DNA of 64,000 nt. It comes from Paenarthrobacter sp. (GTDB taxonomy: Bacteria > Actinomycetota > Actinomycetes > Actinomycetales > Micrococcaceae). Positions 42,880 through 52,707 of the stretch are shown piece after piece (positions within the stretch are counted from its first letter, which is position 1; every line of letters begins with the position of its first letter). The translations under genes were made by a program, and so were the position numbers. The notes beneath the pieces are model-generated. The model did not search any database and was not told the origin of the DNA. It worked only from the letters and a program-made list of their open reading frames with translations. The stretch spans positions 47,443 to 111,442 of the forward strand of contig JAPSHX010000012.1 of NCBI GenBank assembly GCA_031179305.1, given 5' to 3'.

Positions 42880-43500
42880 GTGCGCACATCGCAGTCCCGG
42901 GTGCCCTTTCATGCGTTGCGGTCGGCCGCCATCTCGATTGTGGTGGTTCTCCTCGCTGCAGTGGCCCACCTCGTGGGTGGCGGAGAACTTCCCAGCGCAC
43001 CGGTCCTGCTGGCGCTCGTTGCGCTGACGGCTCTGGCTGCCACACTCGCCACCCGGTTCAAGCTGAACTTTCTCACCCTGACGGGACTCCTGGGCGCCGG
43101 ACAGTTGGCACTTCACGAAGCCTTCACGGCTTTGAGCCCGATAGCCGCCAGCAAGCAGGGAACCAACCACCACCTCGCCGGCGAAGCGTTCAGCCCCGGG
43201 CTGGACATTGCGGCGACCCACACCCATGAGCTCGGCACAGCCTTTGGCACCATGATGTTTGTGGGCCACGTCCTGGCCACCATTGCGTCTGCCGTCGTCC
43301 TGGCAAAGGGTGAAGATGCATTGTGGCAGCTCGCTGCCTGGCTGCGGCCTCTGCTCGCCCTGCCCTCGTTGGTGTTCAGGCCCGACGCCGGTGCCTCGCC
43401 TGCCGCAGTAGGGGCACCCTACGTCTTCATCCCCCGCCCTTGGCGGAACCTTAGGCAAGACAGTCGCCGCGGCCCGCCCGCCGTCGTCGTACTTTCCTAG
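42880..43500 (+). CDS. Membrane protein linked to copper-type YcnI locus
   Basis: The protein has about five hydrophobic segments (residues about 15-35, 42-58, 64-85, 130-150, 165-180 from GTG 42880) and His-rich loops (HHLAGEAF, ATHTHELG). I do not recognise a named family. The His content and its position in front of a YcnI protein suggest a metal-associated membrane component. GTG 42880 is preceded by GGGAGGGG; an in-frame ATG 15 bp earlier is also possible. Confidence 0.6.
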   Translation: MRTSQSRVPFHALRSAAISIVVVLLAAVAHLVGGGELPSAPVLLALVALTALAATLATRFKLNFLTLTGLLGAGQLALHEAFTALSPIAASKQGTNHHLAGEAFSPGLDIAATHTHELGTAFGTMMFVGHVLATIASAVVLAKGEDALWQLAAWLRPLLALPSLVFRPDAGASPAAVGAPYVFIPRPWRNLRQDSRRGPPAVVVLS

Positions 43501-43620
43501 TTCCGCCCGGCACCTGCGCGCCACAAATCGAGCGCGCAACAGCAAAACCTTTGCATGGTGACGGGCTCCATACCCGTACCCCGCGCCGAATATAGCCGGC
43601 GCCCCCGAAAGGCAATTCCC

Positions 43621-44355
43621 ATGAAAACCTCGACTCGCCGCACCCTGTCCGCAACCGCCGTCGCCGGTGGAACCGCTGTCCTGATGATGGCCGGCCTGGC
43701 CGGAGCATCCGCGCACGTTTCGGCCGATCCGAACAAGACCGCGGCCAATTCGTACGCGCTGGTGACCTTCGGAATCCCTCACGGTTGCGACACCTTCGGC
43801 ACCACCAAAGTTGCCATTTCACTCCCCGAGGAACTGAACGACGCCCAGCCGACGGTCAACCCCAACTGGACCGTGGAGAAGGTCACGGAGACCCTCGCGG
43901 AGCCCAAGAAGCTGGATGACGGCACCTCCATCACCAAGCGCACAAGCCAGATCGTGTACACGGCAAAGGCCCCTTTGGACGCGCACCTGCGTGACGCCCT
44001 GGTTTTGTCGGTCAAGCTCCCGGACGCGGCGGGCAAGACCATCTACTTCCCCACGCTGCAGACCTGCGAACAGGGCCAGACCGACTGGTCCGAAATCGCC
44101 AAGGAAGGCCAGGACCCGCACGATCTGAAGGCTCCCGCACCGTCGGTCACCATCACTCCGGCAGATGCCGCAGGCGACCACGACGCTGCGACGACGGAAT
44201 CCACCGAGCCGGCCTCCGCCGTAACTGACGACGGGTCGCAGGCGCGCAGCTGGGCCGGCCTGATCGCGGGCATAGCGGGCTTGGGCTTGGGCGGCGCTGC
44301 GTTCTTCCGCAGCCGCTCTGCCAAGCCGGCAGTGGCCAAAGCCGACACGAAGTAG
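43621..44355 (+). CDS. ycnI: YcnI-family copper-binding membrane-anchored protein (DUF1775)
   Basis: From ATG 43621 (GAAAGG upstream) the 244-residue protein has a Sec signal (about 1-30), and its mature N-terminus begins with His (ASAHVSADP), the expected copper ligand of YcnI. The DUF1775 core follows (about 33-165, with FGIPHGCDTFGTTKV and SVKLPDAAGKTIYFPTLQTCEQG). It ends with a linker and one C-terminal membrane helix (about 208-228). YcnI proteins chaperone copper outside the cytoplasm. Confidence 0.88.
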   Translation: MKTSTRRTLSATAVAGGTAVLMMAGLAGASAHVSADPNKTAANSYALVTFGIPHGCDTFGTTKVAISLPEELNDAQPTVNPNWTVEKVTETLAEPKKLDDGTSITKRTSQIVYTAKAPLDAHLRDALVLSVKLPDAAGKTIYFPTLQTCEQGQTDWSEIAKEGQDPHDLKAPAPSVTITPADAAGDHDAATTESTEPASAVTDDGSQARSWAGLIAGIAGLGLGGAAFFRSRSAKPAVAKADTK

Positions 44356-44459
44356 TTGACATCGGATTGGTGCCCGGAAGATCACAATCCGGGCGCCAAT
44401 CCGTGCTTCCAACCGTGGCTGAATTGACTCGCATCACGGCCGGAACAAAGCTGGTGCCC

Positions 44460-45101
44460 ATGTGGACTCAGCGCATCAAAACCGGTCTTGTGACGACGAC
44501 GGCAGCCGCTGCGCTGCTGCTTCTTGCTGCTTGTGGGCCAAGCCCCAGCCCGTCGGGAACCAGCAGTGCCCCGCCAACCTCCTCGACGCCGTCGGCCTCG
44601 GCGACGTCAAGCTCTCCTTCTGCCACGGCCACGACGACGCCCTCACCGTCGGCGACAGCAACGTCTGCGGCACCCGCTGCACCCGCGCTGTGCAAGGCCG
44701 CGTCCCTCAGCGCCGTAACCGACCCGACCGGCGGCGGTGCGGCCGGTAGCGTCTACGAGAAGCTGATTCTGACCAACACCGGCGCAGCCCCTTGTGTCCT
44801 GGAAGGCTTCGCCGGCGTCTCCCTGACTGCCGACGCCAATGGTGAACCAATCGGCGAACCCGCAACCCGCGAAACCACAACTCCGGTGACCAAGATTGAA
44901 CTGGCCCCGGGAAAGTCGGCGTGGGCCGAAATCCGCTACACCCAAGCCGGCAACTACGGCGACTGCACCAAGGTGCCCGCCGCCGGTTTCCGGATCTACC
45001 CGCCGAACGACACCGCGTCGCTTTTCATCCCTGAGACACATGATGCGTGCAGCAACGCCGGTATTAAGCTCCTGACCATCACAGCATTCCAGGCAGTCTG
45101 A
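44460..45101 (+). CDS. DUF4232-type secreted lipoprotein
   Basis: From ATG 44460 the 213-residue protein has a lipoprotein signal with lipobox LLAAC (Cys at about 20). A Ser/Thr/Pro-rich spacer follows (about 22-75) and then a beta-rich DUF4232-like domain (GSVYEKLILTNTGAAPCVLEGFAGVSL, ending with a Cys-containing loop). It is in the same direction as ycnI, 104 bp apart, so co-transcription is possible. Function is unknown. Confidence 0.82.
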   Translation: MWTQRIKTGLVTTTAAAALLLLAACGPSPSPSGTSSAPPTSSTPSASATSSSPSATATTTPSPSATATSAAPAAPALCKAASLSAVTDPTGGGAAGSVYEKLILTNTGAAPCVLEGFAGVSLTADANGEPIGEPATRETTTPVTKIELAPGKSAWAEIRYTQAGNYGDCTKVPAAGFRIYPPNDTASLFIPETHDACSNAGIKLLTITAFQAV

Positions 45102-45106
45102 CCGTC

Positions 45107-45143
45107 TCCCCACGGCTCCGGCTTATTCTGTCGGAGCCGTGGG
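45107..45143. terminator. Hairpin overlapping the start region of lhr
   Basis: CCCCACGGCTCCG pairs perfectly with CGGAGCCGTGGGG (13-bp stem, 11-base loop). No T-run follows. It may end the DUF4232 transcript, or it may act as an attenuator in front of lhr, because the possible GTG start at 45139 lies inside its right arm. Confidence 0.6.
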
Positions 45144-45156
45144 GCATGATGGAGGA

Positions 45157-48100
45157 ATGCAGGAGCCGCAGGCGTCGGATGGCGCCATCAGCCGATTCAG
45201 CCAGGCAACCAGGGAATGGTTCCTAGGCGCTTTTTCCGAGCCAACACCCGCGCAGGATGGGGCATGGAACGCGATTTCTTCTGGTTCTCATGCGCTGGTC
45301 GTGGCTCCTACTGGTTCCGGCAAGACACTTGCTGCTTTTCTCTGGGCCCTCGATCGCCTGCATTCCAAGCCCAGTGACACGCTGCCGGGACTGGAGACCG
45401 TGCCGGCCAATGGCAAGGGGCGGGCGAAGCGCCCCAAAACCAAGACGCGCGTCCTCTATATCTCGCCGTTGAAGGCCCTGGGTGTGGATGTGGAGCGAAA
45501 CCTCCGCGCACCCCTGATCGGCATCACCCAAACCGCCAAACGTTTAGGGCTTCCCGCGCCGCTTGTGACAGTCGGCGTGCGTTCAGGAGATACGACGGCG
45601 GCAGATCGCCGCACGCTCTTGACCAACCCGCCGGATATCCTCATCACCACCCCGGAATCCCTATTCCTCATGCTGACGTCCCGTGCACGGGAAACGCTCA
45701 GCGAAGTGGACACCATCATCATCGACGAAGTGCATGCCGTAGCCGGCACCAAACGCGGCGCGCACCTGGCCGTTTCCCTGGAGCGCCTGGACGCCCTGCT
45801 TCCAAAGCCCGCCCAGCGCATCGGGCTCTCCGCCACAGTCCAGCCGCGAGAGTTGGTAGCCCAGTTCCTGGCAGGGCAAGCCCCAGTGGAAATTGTCGCT
45901 CCGCCATCCAAGAAGAACTGGAACCTCACGGTCACAGTCCCCGTTGAGGACATGTCGGATCTGCAGGGCGCTGCGGGAGCATTCGATTCCGGGCCGGCAT
46001 CGGGCCTGCAACCCCAGGCTTCCATCTGGCCGCATGTGGAAGAACAGATCGTGGATCTGGTCCTGTCCAAGCAGTCCACCATTGTCTTTGCCAATTCCCG
46101 TCGCTTGGCGGAACGTCTCACAGCCCGACTCAACGAGATCTACGCTGAACGCCAGTTGATGGCGGTGGGCGGTAGCGAGTGGGCGGCTCCCGAGGCGACC
46201 GAAGCCAACCCCGGAATCCCGGCCTCCACGGCAACCCCGGCGCACATGATGGCGCAGGCCGGAAGCACTGCCGGAGCCGATCCTGTGCTGGCTCGGGCGC
46301 ACCATGGTTCGGTTTCCAAGGACCAACGGGCCATGATCGAGGACGATCTCAAGTCCGGCAGGCTCCGCTGCGTTGTGGCAACCTCGTCGCTGGAGCTCGG
46401 CATTGATATGGGCGCCGTGGATCTGGTGGTCCAAGTGGAGTCACCCCCGTCCGTGGCCAGTGGGTTGCAGCGCGTCGGGCGTGCCGGGCACCAGGTCGGC
46501 GAGATCTCCGAAGGCGTGCTCTTTCCCAAGCACCGCGCAGATCTCCTGCACACCAGCGTCACCGTTGAGCGCATGCTGAGTGGGCAGATTGAACGCCTGA
46601 GCATTCCGGCGAACCCGCTCGATATCCTGGCTCAGCAAACAGTGGCGGCTACCGCCTTGGGCAGCATTGACGTCGAGGACTGGTTCAGCACTGTCCGTCG
46701 GTCTGCACCCTTTGCGAGCCTGCCACGCTCGGCTTTCGAAGCCACGCTGGACCTCCTTGCCGGAAGGTATCCTTCGGACGAGTTCGCTGAACTACGGCCC
46801 CGCATCGTCTGGGACCGGCACGCCGGGACCATCGAAGGCAGGCCCGGTGCCCAGCGCTTGGCAGTGACTTCCGGTGGAACGATCCCGGACAGGGGATTGT
46901 TCGGCGTGTACATCATCGGTACGGAAGTCGAGGGCTCAGCTTCCCCCAGCAGTGGGGACGGGAGTGAACCGACCGCCTCGGCCCGTGCCGCCAAGGGAGG
47001 ACGCCGCGTTGGTGAGCTCGACGAAGAAATGGTCTACGAATCCCGGGTGGGTGATGTCTTCGCCCTTGGTGCCACCAGTTGGAAGATCGAGGACATCACC
47101 CATGACCGTGTGCTGGTGTCCCCCGCCTTTGGGCAACCCGGCAAGCTTCCCTTCTGGAAGGGCGATTCCCTCGGCAGGCCCGTAGATCTGGGCCGCGCGC
47201 TGGGGGCCTTCATTCGGGAACTCTCGGCCGCAGACGAAGCCCCGGCCATGGAACGTTGCCAGGCCAGCGGATTGGATGCCTTCGCCGCAAGCAACCTGAT
47301 CCAGTACCTCCGTGAGCAAAAGGAAGCCACGGAAATTGTCCCCAGCGACCGAACCCTGGTGGTGGAACGCTTCCACGACGAACTCGGCGACTGGCGGGTA
47401 GTCCTCCACAGCCCGTTCGGCATGCCCGTTCACGCCCCCTGGGCACTCGCTGTAGGGCAACGACTTCAGCAGCGATACGGCTTGGACGGATCGGCGATGG
47501 CTGCGGATGACGGGATCGTGCTGCGCGTGCCCATGATGGAAGACGAGCCACCCGGCGCTGAGCTCTTTCTCTTCGACCCGGAGGAACTCGAACAAATCGT
47601 CACCGCGGAAGTAGGCGGCAGCGCCCTGTTCGCATCCCGGTTCCGCGAATGTGCAGCCCGTGCGTTGCTTCTCCCTCGGCAGAATCCGGCCAAGCGCCAG
47701 CCGCTGTGGCAGCAACGCCAGCGCTCCGCCCAGTTGCTGGATGTCGCCCGGAAGTATCCCTCGTTCCCCATCGTGCTCGAAACAGTCCGGGAATGCTTGC
47801 AGGATGTTTACGATCTGCCCGCACTCAAAGACATCGCGGCTTCCGTGGTGCGAAGGGAACTGAGGATCGTGGAGACCACCACGCAGCAGCCCTCCCCTTT
47901 CGCGAAATCCCTGTTGTTCGGTTACGTTGCACAGTTCCTTTACGAGGGCGACTCACCCTTGGCGGAGCGCCGGGCAGCTGCCCTCGCCCTCGACTCCACA
48001 CTCCTTAACGAACTCCTGGGCCGCGTGGAACTGCGCGAACTCCTGGACGCCGCCGTCATCGATTCAACGGAGTTGGAACTGCAGCGCCTCGCCCCGGACC

Positions 48101-50097
48101 GACGGGTTCGTGGCATGGAAGGCGTCGCGGATCTACTGAGGCTGCTCGGTCCGCTCAGTGTTGAAGAAGTAGCTGAGCGGCTCCAAGGACTGGAGCAAAG
48201 TGAGCTCCAGGGAGTGGACGACCTCGAAAAGACCCCGGCGACTCCACATGGCAGCATCATGGACGCCGGGTCCCACCTCACTGCACTGCAGAAAGCCAAC
48301 CGCGCCCTCAAGGTAACCATCGGCGGCGTCGAGCGTTTTGCGGCAATTGAGGACGCGGCACGGCTCCGGGACGCCATCGGTGTTCCGCTGCCCATGGGCG
48401 TGCCGCTCGCGTTCATTGAACCCGTTCACGATCCCTTGGGCGACCTCGTTTCCCGGTACGCGCGCACCCACGGCCCGTTCACGGCCGCCGAAGCTGCGGT
48501 GAGGCTGGGATTGGGCGTCGCGGTGGTCAATACTGCCCTGAAGCGCCTGGCTGGCGATGGTCGGGTTGTGGAAGGCGAATTCCGACCACACGCCGTCGCA
48601 GAGCAGCCTTTGCAGGCCGCCGACTCGGAGCTTATGAGCGTGGACGCCCCGCCGTCCAGCGAGTGGTGCGATGCCGAGGTCCTGCGGAGACTGCGGCGTC
48701 GCTCGCTCGCTGCGTTGCGGGCCGAAGTGGAGCCCGTGGACACCGCAGCCTACGGCCGGTTCCTGCCGGCATGGCAGAACGTGACCTCGCCGGGTAAGTC
48801 CCGAAGCCAGGCGTTGAGGGGGTTGGACGGCATCATCACGGCGGTGGACCAACTGTCCGGAGTGCCCATCCCGGCATCCGCTTGGGAGCCCTTGGTACTC
48901 GCGGGCAGGGTGGCTGACTACAAACCGGCCATGCTGGACGAACTCATGGCCGCCGGCGAACTCCTTTGGTCCGGCGCAGGATCGCTGCCCGGCAATGACG
49001 GCTGGATCAGCCTCCACGTAGCCGATTCCGCTGAGCTGACGCTCAACCCGGACCCTGAATTCGAACCCGGCGATGCCCAGCAGCGGCTCTTGGAACATTT
49101 CAGCGCAGGCGGTGGCTACTTTTTCCGGCAACTGACGGATGTGGCTGGTGGGATGGACGCGGTGCTGAGCGACGACGCCGTGGTGTCTGCCCTCTGGGAC
49201 CTCGTCTGGGCCGGCCGCGTCACAGGTGATACTTTCGCTCCCGTGAGGGCCATGATCGCCGGCGGGAAAACCGCGCACCGGCAGGTCGCCAAGGCACCGC
49301 GGGCCCGGGCACCGCGCATGAGCAGGCTTGGCCGTTCCCACGGGACGGGCCTTCTGGGCTCGCCGGGGCTAACAGGTGGTCGCTACGGCTCGGTAACAGG
49401 TGGCATTGCGCCTGCCCCGCCCTCGGCAGTTGGCCGATGGTCGGCGCTTCCCGCGCCGGAGCTGGACCCAACCATCCACGCCCGCGGTACGGCTGAGCTT
49501 CTGTTGGACCGCTACGGCGTGGTGACGCGTGGTTCGGTCATGGCGGAAAACATCATCGGTGGATTCGGGCTCATGTATAAAGTGCTGGCCCGATTGGAGG
49601 AAGCCGGGCGTTGCCGCCGCGGCTACTTCATCGAGCATTTGGGGGCCGCCCAGTTCGCCGTCCCCGCCACGGTTGACCGGCTCAGGTCCTTCACCGAGGA
49701 CGCCCGCATCTCCAAAGCCGAGCCCTCCGCGCTCGCACTTGCCGCGACTGACCCCGCCAATCCTTATGGCGCTGCCCTTCCTTGGCCTGCGCTCTCGGTC
49801 GACGCCGGATCCGGGCACCGGCCAGGGCGCAAGGCCGGAGCGCTGGTGGTAATGGTCGACGGCGCATTGGTCCTTTACGTCGAACGCGGCGGCAAGACGC
49901 TGCTCACCTTCAGCCAGGACGAAGCCGTGCTGACAGTTGCTGCCCAAGCGTTGGTGGACGTGGTGCGCCGTGGGGCCGTGGACAAACTCTTCATGGAGAA
50001 AGTCAACGGCCACGACCTCCTGGAAACCCCGATTGCTGTGGCCCTCGCGGCCGCCGGCGCCTACTCCACTCCGAAGGGACTCCGCATCCGTGCCTGA
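45157..50097 (+). CDS. lhr: Large ATP-dependent DNA helicase Lhr
   Basis: At about 1646 residues this is the full-length Lhr. The helicase core has Walker A VAPTGSGKTLAAF (about 50), the DEVH box IIIDEVHAVAG, motif III GLSATVQ, and motif VI QRVGRAGHQ. Next come the winged-helix/Lhr-core domains and the long C-terminal Lhr-CTD region with PEGDS-independent tails. Lhr is a 3'-to-5' translocating helicase of the repair/replication restart class. The start is uncertain: ATG 45157 has GGAGGA directly in front, whereas GTG 45139 lies within a hairpin. Its stop overlaps nei by 8 bp, as in mycobacterial lhr-nei pairs. Confidence 0.95.
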   Translation: MQEPQASDGAISRFSQATREWFLGAFSEPTPAQDGAWNAISSGSHALVVAPTGSGKTLAAFLWALDRLHSKPSDTLPGLETVPANGKGRAKRPKTKTRVLYISPLKALGVDVERNLRAPLIGITQTAKRLGLPAPLVTVGVRSGDTTAADRRTLLTNPPDILITTPESLFLMLTSRARETLSEVDTIIIDEVHAVAGTKRGAHLAVSLERLDALLPKPAQRIGLSATVQPRELVAQFLAGQAPVEIVAPPSKKNWNLTVTVPVEDMSDLQGAAGAFDSGPASGLQPQASIWPHVEEQIVDLVLSKQSTIVFANSRRLAERLTARLNEIYAERQLMAVGGSEWAAPEATEANPGIPASTATPAHMMAQAGSTAGADPVLARAHHGSVSKDQRAMIEDDLKSGRLRCVVATSSLELGIDMGAVDLVVQVESPPSVASGLQRVGRAGHQVGEISEGVLFPKHRADLLHTSVTVERMLSGQIERLSIPANPLDILAQQTVAATALGSIDVEDWFSTVRRSAPFASLPRSAFEATLDLLAGRYPSDEFAELRPRIVWDRHAGTIEGRPGAQRLAVTSGGTIPDRGLFGVYIIGTEVEGSASPSSGDGSEPTASARAAKGGRRVGELDEEMVYESRVGDVFALGATSWKIEDITHDRVLVSPAFGQPGKLPFWKGDSLGRPVDLGRALGAFIRELSAADEAPAMERCQASGLDAFAASNLIQYLREQKEATEIVPSDRTLVVERFHDELGDWRVVLHSPFGMPVHAPWALAVGQRLQQRYGLDGSAMAADDGIVLRVPMMEDEPPGAELFLFDPEELEQIVTAEVGGSALFASRFRECAARALLLPRQNPAKRQPLWQQRQRSAQLLDVARKYPSFPIVLETVRECLQDVYDLPALKDIAASVVRRELRIVETTTQQPSPFAKSLLFGYVAQFLYEGDSPLAERRAAALALDSTLLNELLGRVELRELLDAAVIDSTELELQRLAPDRRVRGMEGVADLLRLLGPLSVEEVAERLQGLEQSELQGVDDLEKTPATPHGSIMDAGSHLTALQKANRALKVTIGGVERFAAIEDAARLRDAIGVPLPMGVPLAFIEPVHDPLGDLVSRYARTHGPFTAAEAAVRLGLGVAVVNTALKRLAGDGRVVEGEFRPHAVAEQPLQAADSELMSVDAPPSSEWCDAEVLRRLRRRSLAALRAEVEPVDTAAYGRFLPAWQNVTSPGKSRSQALRGLDGIITAVDQLSGVPIPASAWEPLVLAGRVADYKPAMLDELMAAGELLWSGAGSLPGNDGWISLHVADSAELTLNPDPEFEPGDAQQRLLEHFSAGGGYFFRQLTDVAGGMDAVLSDDAVVSALWDLVWAGRVTGDTFAPVRAMIAGGKTAHRQVAKAPRARAPRMSRLGRSHGTGLLGSPGLTGGRYGSVTGGIAPAPPSAVGRWSALPAPELDPTIHARGTAELLLDRYGVVTRGSVMAENIIGGFGLMYKVLARLEEAGRCRRGYFIEHLGAAQFAVPATVDRLRSFTEDARISKAEPSALALAATDPANPYGAALPWPALSVDAGSGHRPGRKAGALVVMVDGALVLYVERGGKTLLTFSQDEAVLTVAAQALVDVVRRGAVDKLFMEKVNGHDLLETPIAVALAAAGAYSTPKGLRIRA

Positions 50098-50920
50098 AGG
50101 CGATTCCATTTGGCGGGCCGCGTCACGGCTGCACGAGGCATTGGCTGGGAAGACCATCAAGACCTCCGACTTCCGCGTGCCGCGATTTGCCACCCTGAAC
50201 CTGGCGGGCTGGACCATGGCCGAGGTTGTCCCCAGGGGAAAGCACCTGCTCATGCGCCTGACTGGACCTGCTGACGAGGAACCCGGCGCCAGCAGGAAAC
50301 CCCGGGCCCTGACCATCCACTCCCATCTCAAAATGGAAGGGAACTGGATGATCTACCCACCGGGTGGTCGCTGGACCAAACCTGGCCACACTGCCCGGTG
50401 CGTGCTCCGCACGGACTCCGCGGACGCCGTCGGATTCTCGCTGGGCATCCTGGAAGTCGTACCCACAGCTGAGGAAGACAAAATCGTCGGACACCTCGGG
50501 CCGGACTTGCTCGGCCCCGACTGGGACGAGGAAGAAGCGCTGCGCAGGCTTCGCACCGAACCGGAGGTCACCGTGGGATTCGCTTTGCTGGACCAGCGGA
50601 AACTTGCGGGCATTGGCAATATCTATCGATGCGAGGCGTGCTTCTTGTCCGGCATTCACCCTGCCCTGCTTGTAGGGGACGTCCCTGACCTTGCCAAGAC
50701 CGTCAACGACGCCAAACGGCTCCTCGGCGAAAACCTGGGTCCCGGGCGGAGGACCACCCTGGGGCCGCGCGCCATGCGCCCCGGGTATTGGGTGTACGGC
50801 CGGGAACGCCAACCCTGCAGGCGCTGCGGCACTGCTGTACGCCGCGGCCTCCTTGCAGGCCCGGACGGCACAGAAGAACGGGACATCTACTTCTGTCCGC
50901 GCTGCCAGCCGGCTCCATAG
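50090..50920 (+). CDS. nei: Endonuclease VIII-type DNA glycosylase
   Basis: GTG 50090 gives a protein starting MPEGDSIWRAASRL, in which Pro2 and Glu3 are the catalytic residues of the Fpg/Nei family and PEGD is the Nei form. A conserved Lys region (VPRGKHLLMR) and the H2TH helices (GIGNIYRCEACFLSG) follow. The C-terminal zinc finger (CRRCGT ... FCPRCQ) completes the 276 residues. It excises oxidised pyrimidines. Overlap with lhr suggests a joint repair function. Confidence 0.93.
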   Translation: MPEGDSIWRAASRLHEALAGKTIKTSDFRVPRFATLNLAGWTMAEVVPRGKHLLMRLTGPADEEPGASRKPRALTIHSHLKMEGNWMIYPPGGRWTKPGHTARCVLRTDSADAVGFSLGILEVVPTAEEDKIVGHLGPDLLGPDWDEEEALRRLRTEPEVTVGFALLDQRKLAGIGNIYRCEACFLSGIHPALLVGDVPDLAKTVNDAKRLLGENLGPGRRTTLGPRAMRPGYWVYGRERQPCRRCGTAVRRGLLAGPDGTEERDIYFCPRCQPAP

Positions 50921-50943
50921 TCCAGCATAAAGCTCAACAAAAG

Positions 50944-50981
50944 GGCCGGACCTGGCCACTGAAAGCCAGCCAGGTCCGGCC
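50944..50981. terminator. Bidirectional terminator between nei and the GH16 gene
   Basis: GGCCGGACCTGGC pairs exactly with GCCAGGTCCGGCC around a 12-base loop. It is preceded by an A-rich stretch (CAACAAAAG), so it can serve the convergent minus-strand GH16 transcript as well. Confidence 0.85.
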
Positions 50982-51101
50982 AACAGCCGCCGCGACGGCT
51001 GCGCGCACCTGCCAGCCCGGCCCGCTACTCCAGGAAGCTCCCCAGCCGCCCCAGCAATAGCCGCCGGACACCGCAAGATGCGCGCCGCCGTCGGACGTTT
51101 T

Positions 51102-52364
51102 CTACGCCATCCGCCACCACTTTTGGTTGGTGGAACCGGCGCAATCCCACAACTGCAGCCCCGCACCGTTGGATGAATTCCAGTCAGTCACGTCCACGCA
51201 TTTGTCCGCCTGCGGGTTCACCAGATCCCCGGCATTGTTCAGGACGAATTGCTGCGCCGGACTGCCATTGCAACTGGTGAGTTGGACTTGTGCACCGTTG
51301 GCCGTCGATCCCCACGCCACGTCCATGCACTTGCCCAATGACTGGATGGTGCCGTTGGCGGCGAAGGTCCACAGCTCTGACGCCGCTGTGTCGCAGTCCC
51401 ACAGTTGCAGTTTTGCGCCGTCAGCCGCCTGCCGATCGGCCACATCAATGCACTTGCCGGCATAGCCCTGAATACGGGTGCCGGGTGCAGAGGAAGGCGT
51501 CGCCGGAACCGAAGCAAGCTCATAGACACGGACATAATCAACCAGCAGGGTCTGAGGAAGCGCCGTGCCCGAATCCGGCGCTCCCGGCCAGTAGCCGCCC
51601 ACGGCAAGGTTCAGCAGGAGGAAGAAGTCGTGGTCGAACACCCACGGACCGGGGGTAGTGGCCTTGGTCTTTTGTGAGTAGGGAATTCCGTCGATGTACC
51701 AAGTAATGGATTCAGGCCCCCAGTCCACCGTGAACGTGTGGAAAGCATCGCCCAGAGCTTTATCGTCGGGCAGGGTGTAGCTGGCGTTGGAGGCGTTGGC
51801 CCCGGAGTAGCCGGGGCCGTGGATGCTTCCCCAGACCGTTCCAGGTTCCCTGCCAACGTTTTCCATGACGTCGAGTTCGCCGCTGGCGGGCCAACCTTCG
51901 GTGAAGACGTTGTCGCCGAGCATCCAGAAGGCGGGCCACATGCCTTGCCCCTTGGGCAGTTTGAGTCGGGCTTCGAACCGGCCTTGTGTTCGACTGAACT
52001 TGCCGGCGGTCAGGAGGCGCGCGGAGGTGTACTGGCACGTCCCGTAGTGGCACTCATATCCGGCAGGATTTTCCCTGCGGGCAGTGATGGCCATGTTTCC
52101 CTGACCATCTGCTGCAGCATTATTCATGCTGTTGGTGTAGTACTGCAGTTCGCCGTTGCCCCAGCCGGATCCTCCGGTGTCGTGAGTCCATTTCCCGCGG
52201 TCCGGTGCCGTGCCGGCGGGGCCATTGAACTCGTCGCTCCAGACCATTGCTCCGGGCGCGGGCATACTCGCGGCTGCCAGTGCTGACGGTTCCGGAGCTA
52301 TGAGGGTAGCTGCGATGGTCAAGCCGGCGACGAGCATCGTCAGGGGCATGAGTCTTCGCTTCAT
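51102..52364 (-). CDS. Secreted GH16 endo-glucanase with ricin-type lectin domain
   Basis: From ATG 52364 the 420-residue protein has a Sec signal (about 1-30). A GH16 domain follows (about 35-280) with the catalytic GELDVMENVG (nucleophile Glu, assisting Asp, acid/base Glu) after WPAFWMLGD. A C-terminal ricin B-type beta-trefoil (about 292-420) carries three QLWDC/QxW-like repeats (GAKLQLWDCDTA, GAQVQLTSCNGS, GAGLQLWDCAGS). GH16 enzymes cut beta-1,3(4)-glucans. Being divergent from a polysaccharide synthase locus, it may trim or recycle that polymer or attack external glucan. Confidence 0.9.
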   Translation of the reverse strand: MKRRLMPLTMLVAGLTIAATLIAPEPSALAAASMPAPGAMVWSDEFNGPAGTAPDRGKWTHDTGGSGWGNGELQYYTNSMNNAAADGQGNMAITARRENPAGYECHYGTCQYTSARLLTAGKFSRTQGRFEARLKLPKGQGMWPAFWMLGDNVFTEGWPASGELDVMENVGREPGTVWGSIHGPGYSGANASNASYTLPDDKALGDAFHTFTVDWGPESITWYIDGIPYSQKTKATTPGPWVFDHDFFLLLNLAVGGYWPGAPDSGTALPQTLLVDYVRVYELASVPATPSSAPGTRIQGYAGKCIDVADRQAADGAKLQLWDCDTAASELWTFAANGTIQSLGKCMDVAWGSTANGAQVQLTSCNGSPAQQFVLNNAGDLVNPQADKCVDVTDWNSSNGAGLQLWDCAGSTNQKWWRMA

Positions 52365-52707
52365 GGTGCCACTCTGAAGGCGCATCCCTGATGCGCGCAA
52401 GCCTTTTCGGGGCGACACGCAAAACGTCACGGCAAGGAAATAATCAACGCGAATTTACTTTTCAAGTTTGTAACGAGAATGAAATGTCGGCGGGAGAAAG
52501 TGTAACCAGGAACCAATTGGCTTGACAGATTTCCTTCAAGTCCGTTGGCAAAAGGATATTCCGTTCGCAGCCGAATTCCTTCCCCTTTGAGCATCGACGA
52601 TGCAGCTCCAGGCGCGTCAGCCGTGTCCTCCCGAACTTCGCTCTGAGGAGCGTTTGGACATACTGGCGTGCCTTGGCCTTTTCCCCAGCAGTTACCGGAG
52701 GCTAAAG
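52365..52707. other. Divergent promoter region of the polysaccharide locus
   Basis: This 343-bp gap between the GH16 gene (minus) and the synthase gene (plus) is AT-richer than its flanks. It contains TTGACA at 52522, possibly a -35 box for the synthase operon, but I do not see a matching -10 at the normal distance. No gene is visible; codons before 52708 lack a ribosome site. Confidence 0.45.

Noticed and set aside
43555..43620. Copper-sensing CsoR-type operator in the ycnI leader (CCATACCCGTACCCCG)
   Set aside because: Only one half resembles the known ATACCCC/GGGGTAT dyad, and the second half is missing, so I do not call it.
52600..52707. Start of the GT2 synthase at 52600
   Set aside because: The extra 36 residues are not membrane-like and lack a ribosome site. 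ATG 52708 has GGAGG at the right distance and begins directly with the first membrane helix.
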